A program made the position numbers and the translations under genes. A stretch of 64,000 nucleotides of DNA from Pseudacidovorax sp. NFM-22 (GTDB taxonomy: Bacteria > Pseudomonadota > Gammaproteobacteria > Burkholderiales > Burkholderiaceae_C): assembly GCF_021401245.1 (NCBI RefSeq), contig NZ_JACBFY010000001.1, positions 372,001 through 436,000 of the forward strand, given 5' to 3'. This document shows, piece by piece, positions 61,586 to 64,000 of this stretch (position 1 is the first letter of the stretch; each line of letters starts with the position of its first letter). Below the pieces are notes generated by a model, which searched no databases, was not told the origin of the DNA, and saw only the letters and a list, made by a program, of their open reading frames with translations.

Positions 61586-64000
61586 TTACTTGGTCAGGAC
61601 GAAGCCCTTGAGCTTGCCGAAGGCACCGTCGACGAGGGCCTTCTGCTGCTCCTGGTGCAGGTGGGCGTAACCCACGGCCGGCGACGCGGAGGCGGCGCGG
61701 CCGGAATAGCCCAGCTTCTGGCCGTCGAGCATGTTCTCGTGGATGTAGTGCTGCACGAAGAACCAGGCACCCTGGTTCTGGGGCTCGTCCTGGCACCACA
61801 CGATGTCCGCCGCGTTGGGGTACTTCTTGACCTCGGCCGCGAAAGCCTTGTGCGGGAACGGGTACAGCTGCTCGACGCGGATGATGGCAACGTCGTCGGC
61901 GCCCTTCTCTTCGCGCTTCTTGGCCAGGTCGTAGTAGACCTTGCCCGAGCAGGCGACGATGCGCTTGACCTTGTCGGCCTTCAGCTCCTTGACGTCGGGG
62001 ATGACCGTCTGGAAGCCGCCCTTGATGAACTCCGACACCGGCGAGGTCGCGTCCTTGTTACGCAGCAGCGACTTCGGGGTCATGATGACCAGCGGCTTGC
62101 GCAGGTTGCGCACCATCTGGCGACGCAGCAGGTGGAAGATCTGGCTGGCCGTCGTGGGCTGCACCACCTGGATGTTGGTGTCGGCCGACAGCTGCATGAA
62201 GCGCTCCAGGCGGGCCGAGCTGTGCTCGGGGCCCTGGCCTTCGTAGCCGTGCGGCAGCATCAGGGTCAGGCCGTTCAGGCGGCCCCACTTCACCTCACCC
62301 GAGGCGATGAACTGGTCGATCACCACCTGGGCGCCGTTGGCGAAGTCGCCGAACTGGGCTTCCCAGATCACCAGGGTGTTCGGGTCGTTGGACGCATAGC
62401 CGTATTCGAAGCCCAGCACCGCCTCTTCGGACAGGATGGAGTCGATGACGACGAACGGTGCCTGGTTCTCGGCCACGTTCTGCAGCGGCACGTAGGTGCC
62501 CGTGTCCCACTTCTCGCGGTTCTGGTCGTGCAGCACCGAATGGCGGTGGGTGAAGGTGCCGCGGCCGCAGTCCTCGCCCGACAGGCGCACCGGGTAACCG
62601 CTCGCCACCAGCGAGGCGAAGGCCATGTGCTCGCCCATGCCCCAGTCGACGTTGACGTCGCCGCGGCCCATGGCGGCGCGGTCGTCCAGCACCTTCTTGA
62701 CCAGCGGATGCACCGTGAAGCCTTCCGGCACGGTGGTGATCTTCTCGGCCAGGCGCTTCCACTCGGCCAGCGGCAGCGCGGTCTCGGCGGCGTCGGTCCA
62801 CTTCTTGTTGGCGAAGGCGCTCCAGTCCACCGCGTACTTGCGCTTGAAGTCGGTGAGCACCGGGTCGACGGTGTTCTTGCCGGCATCGAAGGCCGCGCGC
62901 TGGGCCTTGACCATGTCGTCGCCGAGCGTCTCGCCCAGGCCTTGGGCCGCCAGCTTGTCGGCGTAGAGCTTGCGCGTGCCGGGATGGGCGGCGATCTTCT
63001 TGTACATCAGCGGCTGGGTGAGCGAGGGGGTGTCCTGCTCGTTGTGGCCCAGCTTGCGGAAGCAGATGATGTCGACGACCACGTCCTTGTTGAACTCCTG
63101 GCGGTATTCCAGGGCCAGCTGCATGCACAGCACCACGGCTTCGGGATCGTCGCCGTTCACGTGCAGCACGGGCGCCTCGATCATCTTGACGACGTCGGTG
63201 CAGTACAGCGTGGAGCGGCTGTCGCGCGGATCGGAGGTGGTGAAGCCGATCTGGTTGTTGATGACGATGTGGATCGTGCCGCCGGTGTAGTAGCCGCGGG
63301 TTTCGGCCAGGGCCAGCGTCTCCATGATGACGCCCTGGCCGGCGAAGGCCGCGTCACCGTGCACCAGCACGGGCAGCACCGAGGCGCCGCGCTTGTCGCC
63401 ACGGCGGTCCATGCGGGCACGCACCGAACCCTCGACCACCGGATTCACGATTTCCAGGTGGGACGGGTTGAAGGCCAGGCTCAGGTGCATCGGGCCACTG
63501 GGCGTGGTCACGTCCGAGCTGAAGCCCTGGTGGTACTTCACGTCGCCGCTGGGCAGGTCTTCGGGGGCGGTGTGGTCGAACTCGGCGAACAGGTCCTTGG
63601 GCGCCTTGCCCAGGGTGTTGACCAGCACGTTCAGGCGGCCGCGGTGGGCCATGCCGATCACGATTTCCTGCACGCCCTTGGCGCCGGCACCGTTGACCAG
63701 TTCGTCCATGGCGACGATGAAGCTTTCGCCGCCTTCGAGCGAGAAGCGCTTCTGGCCGACGTACTTGGTGTGCAGGAAGCGCTCCAGGCCTTCGGCAGCC
63801 GTCAGGCGTTCGAGCACGTGCTTCTTCTTCTCGGCGCTCAGCTTGGGGTTGGTGCGTGCGGCTTCGAGCTTCTGCTGCCACCAGCGCTTCTGCGCCTGGT
63901 CGGTCATGTACATGTACTCGACGCCGATGGTGCCGCAGTACGTTTCGCGCAGAGCGTTCAGCAGGTCGCGCAGCGACATGGTGTCGCGGCCGAAGAAGGT
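61586..64000 (-). CDS. odhA: 2-oxoglutarate dehydrogenase E1 (thiamine-diphosphate), 5' end beyond the window
   Basis: 804 codons are visible, the frame still open at base 64000, so about 150 N-terminal residues are missing compared with the usual 950. Visible motifs: SFIVAMDELVNGAGAKGVQE and IGMAHRGRLNVLVNTLGKAP, the ThDP region GDAAFAGQGVIMETLALAET with HIVINNQIGFTTSDPRDSRS, and SGEDCGRGTFTHRHSVLHDQ and PHGYEGQGPEHSSARLERFM in the C-terminal part. It decarboxylates 2-oxoglutarate and succinylates OdhB. First visible gene of the odhA-odhB-lpd-zapE operon. Confidence 0.97.
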   Translation of the reverse strand, partial: TFFGRDTMSLRDLLNALRETYCGTIGVEYMYMTDQAQKRWWQQKLEAARTNPKLSAEKKKHVLERLTAAEGLERFLHTKYVGQKRFSLEGGESFIVAMDELVNGAGAKGVQEIVIGMAHRGRLNVLVNTLGKAPKDLFAEFDHTAPEDLPSGDVKYHQGFSSDVTTPSGPMHLSLAFNPSHLEIVNPVVEGSVRARMDRRGDKRGASVLPVLVHGDAAFAGQGVIMETLALAETRGYYTGGTIHIVINNQIGFTTSDPRDSRSTLYCTDVVKMIEAPVLHVNGDDPEAVVLCMQLALEYRQEFNKDVVVDIICFRKLGHNEQDTPSLTQPLMYKKIAAHPGTRKLYADKLAAQGLGETLGDDMVKAQRAAFDAGKNTVDPVLTDFKRKYAVDWSAFANKKWTDAAETALPLAEWKRLAEKITTVPEGFTVHPLVKKVLDDRAAMGRGDVNVDWGMGEHMAFASLVASGYPVRLSGEDCGRGTFTHRHSVLHDQNREKWDTGTYVPLQNVAENQAPFVVIDSILSEEAVLGFEYGYASNDPNTLVIWEAQFGDFANGAQVVIDQFIASGEVKWGRLNGLTLMLPHGYEGQGPEHSSARLERFMQLSADTNIQVVQPTTASQIFHLLRRQMVRNLRKPLVIMTPKSLLRNKDATSPVSEFIKGGFQTVIPDVKELKADKVKRIVACSGKVYYDLAKKREEKGADDVAIIRVEQLYPFPHKAFAAEVKKYPNAADIVWCQDEPQNQGAWFFVQHYIHENMLDGQKLGYSGRAASASPAVGYAHLHQEQQKALVDGAFGKLKGFVLTK

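Overview
This window reads as a chromosomal stretch of a high-GC betaproteobacterium, most likely a member of the Comamonadaceae (a Variovorax/Acidovorax/Xenophilus-type organism). The grounds are the uniformly high GC, several Bug-type (TctC) solute receptors, a Gram-negative general porin, the odhA-odhB-lpd-zapE gene order, a tandem glycine riboswitch in front of gcvTHP, and short GC-rich palindromic intergenic repeats that I associate with this group. The genus is an inference from memory of such genomes. No rRNA, tRNA, CRISPR array, prophage or insertion sequence was seen.

Layout, left to right. 1-5.7 kb: the 3' end of ETF-ubiquinone oxidoreductase, an anion:cation-symporter-type MFS permease, and a divergent TRAP uptake system (dctP, dctQ, dctM). 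5.7-10.8 kb: a two-aptamer glycine riboswitch and the glycine cleavage operon gcvT-gcvH-gcvP. 10.8-14.4 kb: an HxlR-type regulator divergent from a redox operon (azoreductase, NmrA-like reductase, a frameshifted SDR, and a DsbA/FrnE-like thiol oxidoreductase). 14.4-16.4 kb: an alpha/beta hydrolase, then a DUF2892 membrane protein and an AhpD-like protein divergent from a two-cysteine ArsR repressor, with a perfect inverted repeat between them. 16.4-20.8 kb: LysR, an FMN-dependent 2-hydroxy-acid dehydrogenase and a hybrid histidine kinase.

20.9-26.4 kb holds the most unusual locus: a four-gene minus-strand operon, DUF3348 - DUF802 - OmpA-like - DUF2894. The 1002-residue DUF802 protein has a MotA/TolQ/ExbB-type channel domain and an 800-residue cytoplasmic coiled tail built from 69-residue repeats. 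The OmpA-like partner has a MotB/ZorB-type single membrane helix with an aspartate, plus a peptidoglycan-binding domain. It looks like an undescribed ion-driven motor of the Zorya/MotAB/ExbBD superfamily. A lower-GC gene for a NucS/PD-(D/E)XK-like nuclease lies just upstream (26.6-27.9 kb).

28.0-37.6 kb: a complete RND efflux operon (outer-membrane factor, adaptor, pump) fused by overlaps to its two-component system, then a porin. 37.9-41.1 kb: a type-B carboxylesterase, a Bug receptor and a TetR regulator. 41.3-44.5 kb: LysR, an MFS exporter and an aldo/keto reductase. 44.8-53.3 kb: a catabolic block (LysR, acyl-CoA ligase, acyl-CoA dehydrogenase, Bug receptor, MDR oxidoreductase, TctA and TctB), with two near-identical 117-bp palindromic repeats at 44.5 and 49.9 kb. 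53.7-64 kb: a DinG/YoaA helicase, a PP2C phosphatase, an unknown secreted charged protein, zapE, and the 2-oxoglutarate dehydrogenase genes lpd, odhB and odhA (the last running off the right edge).
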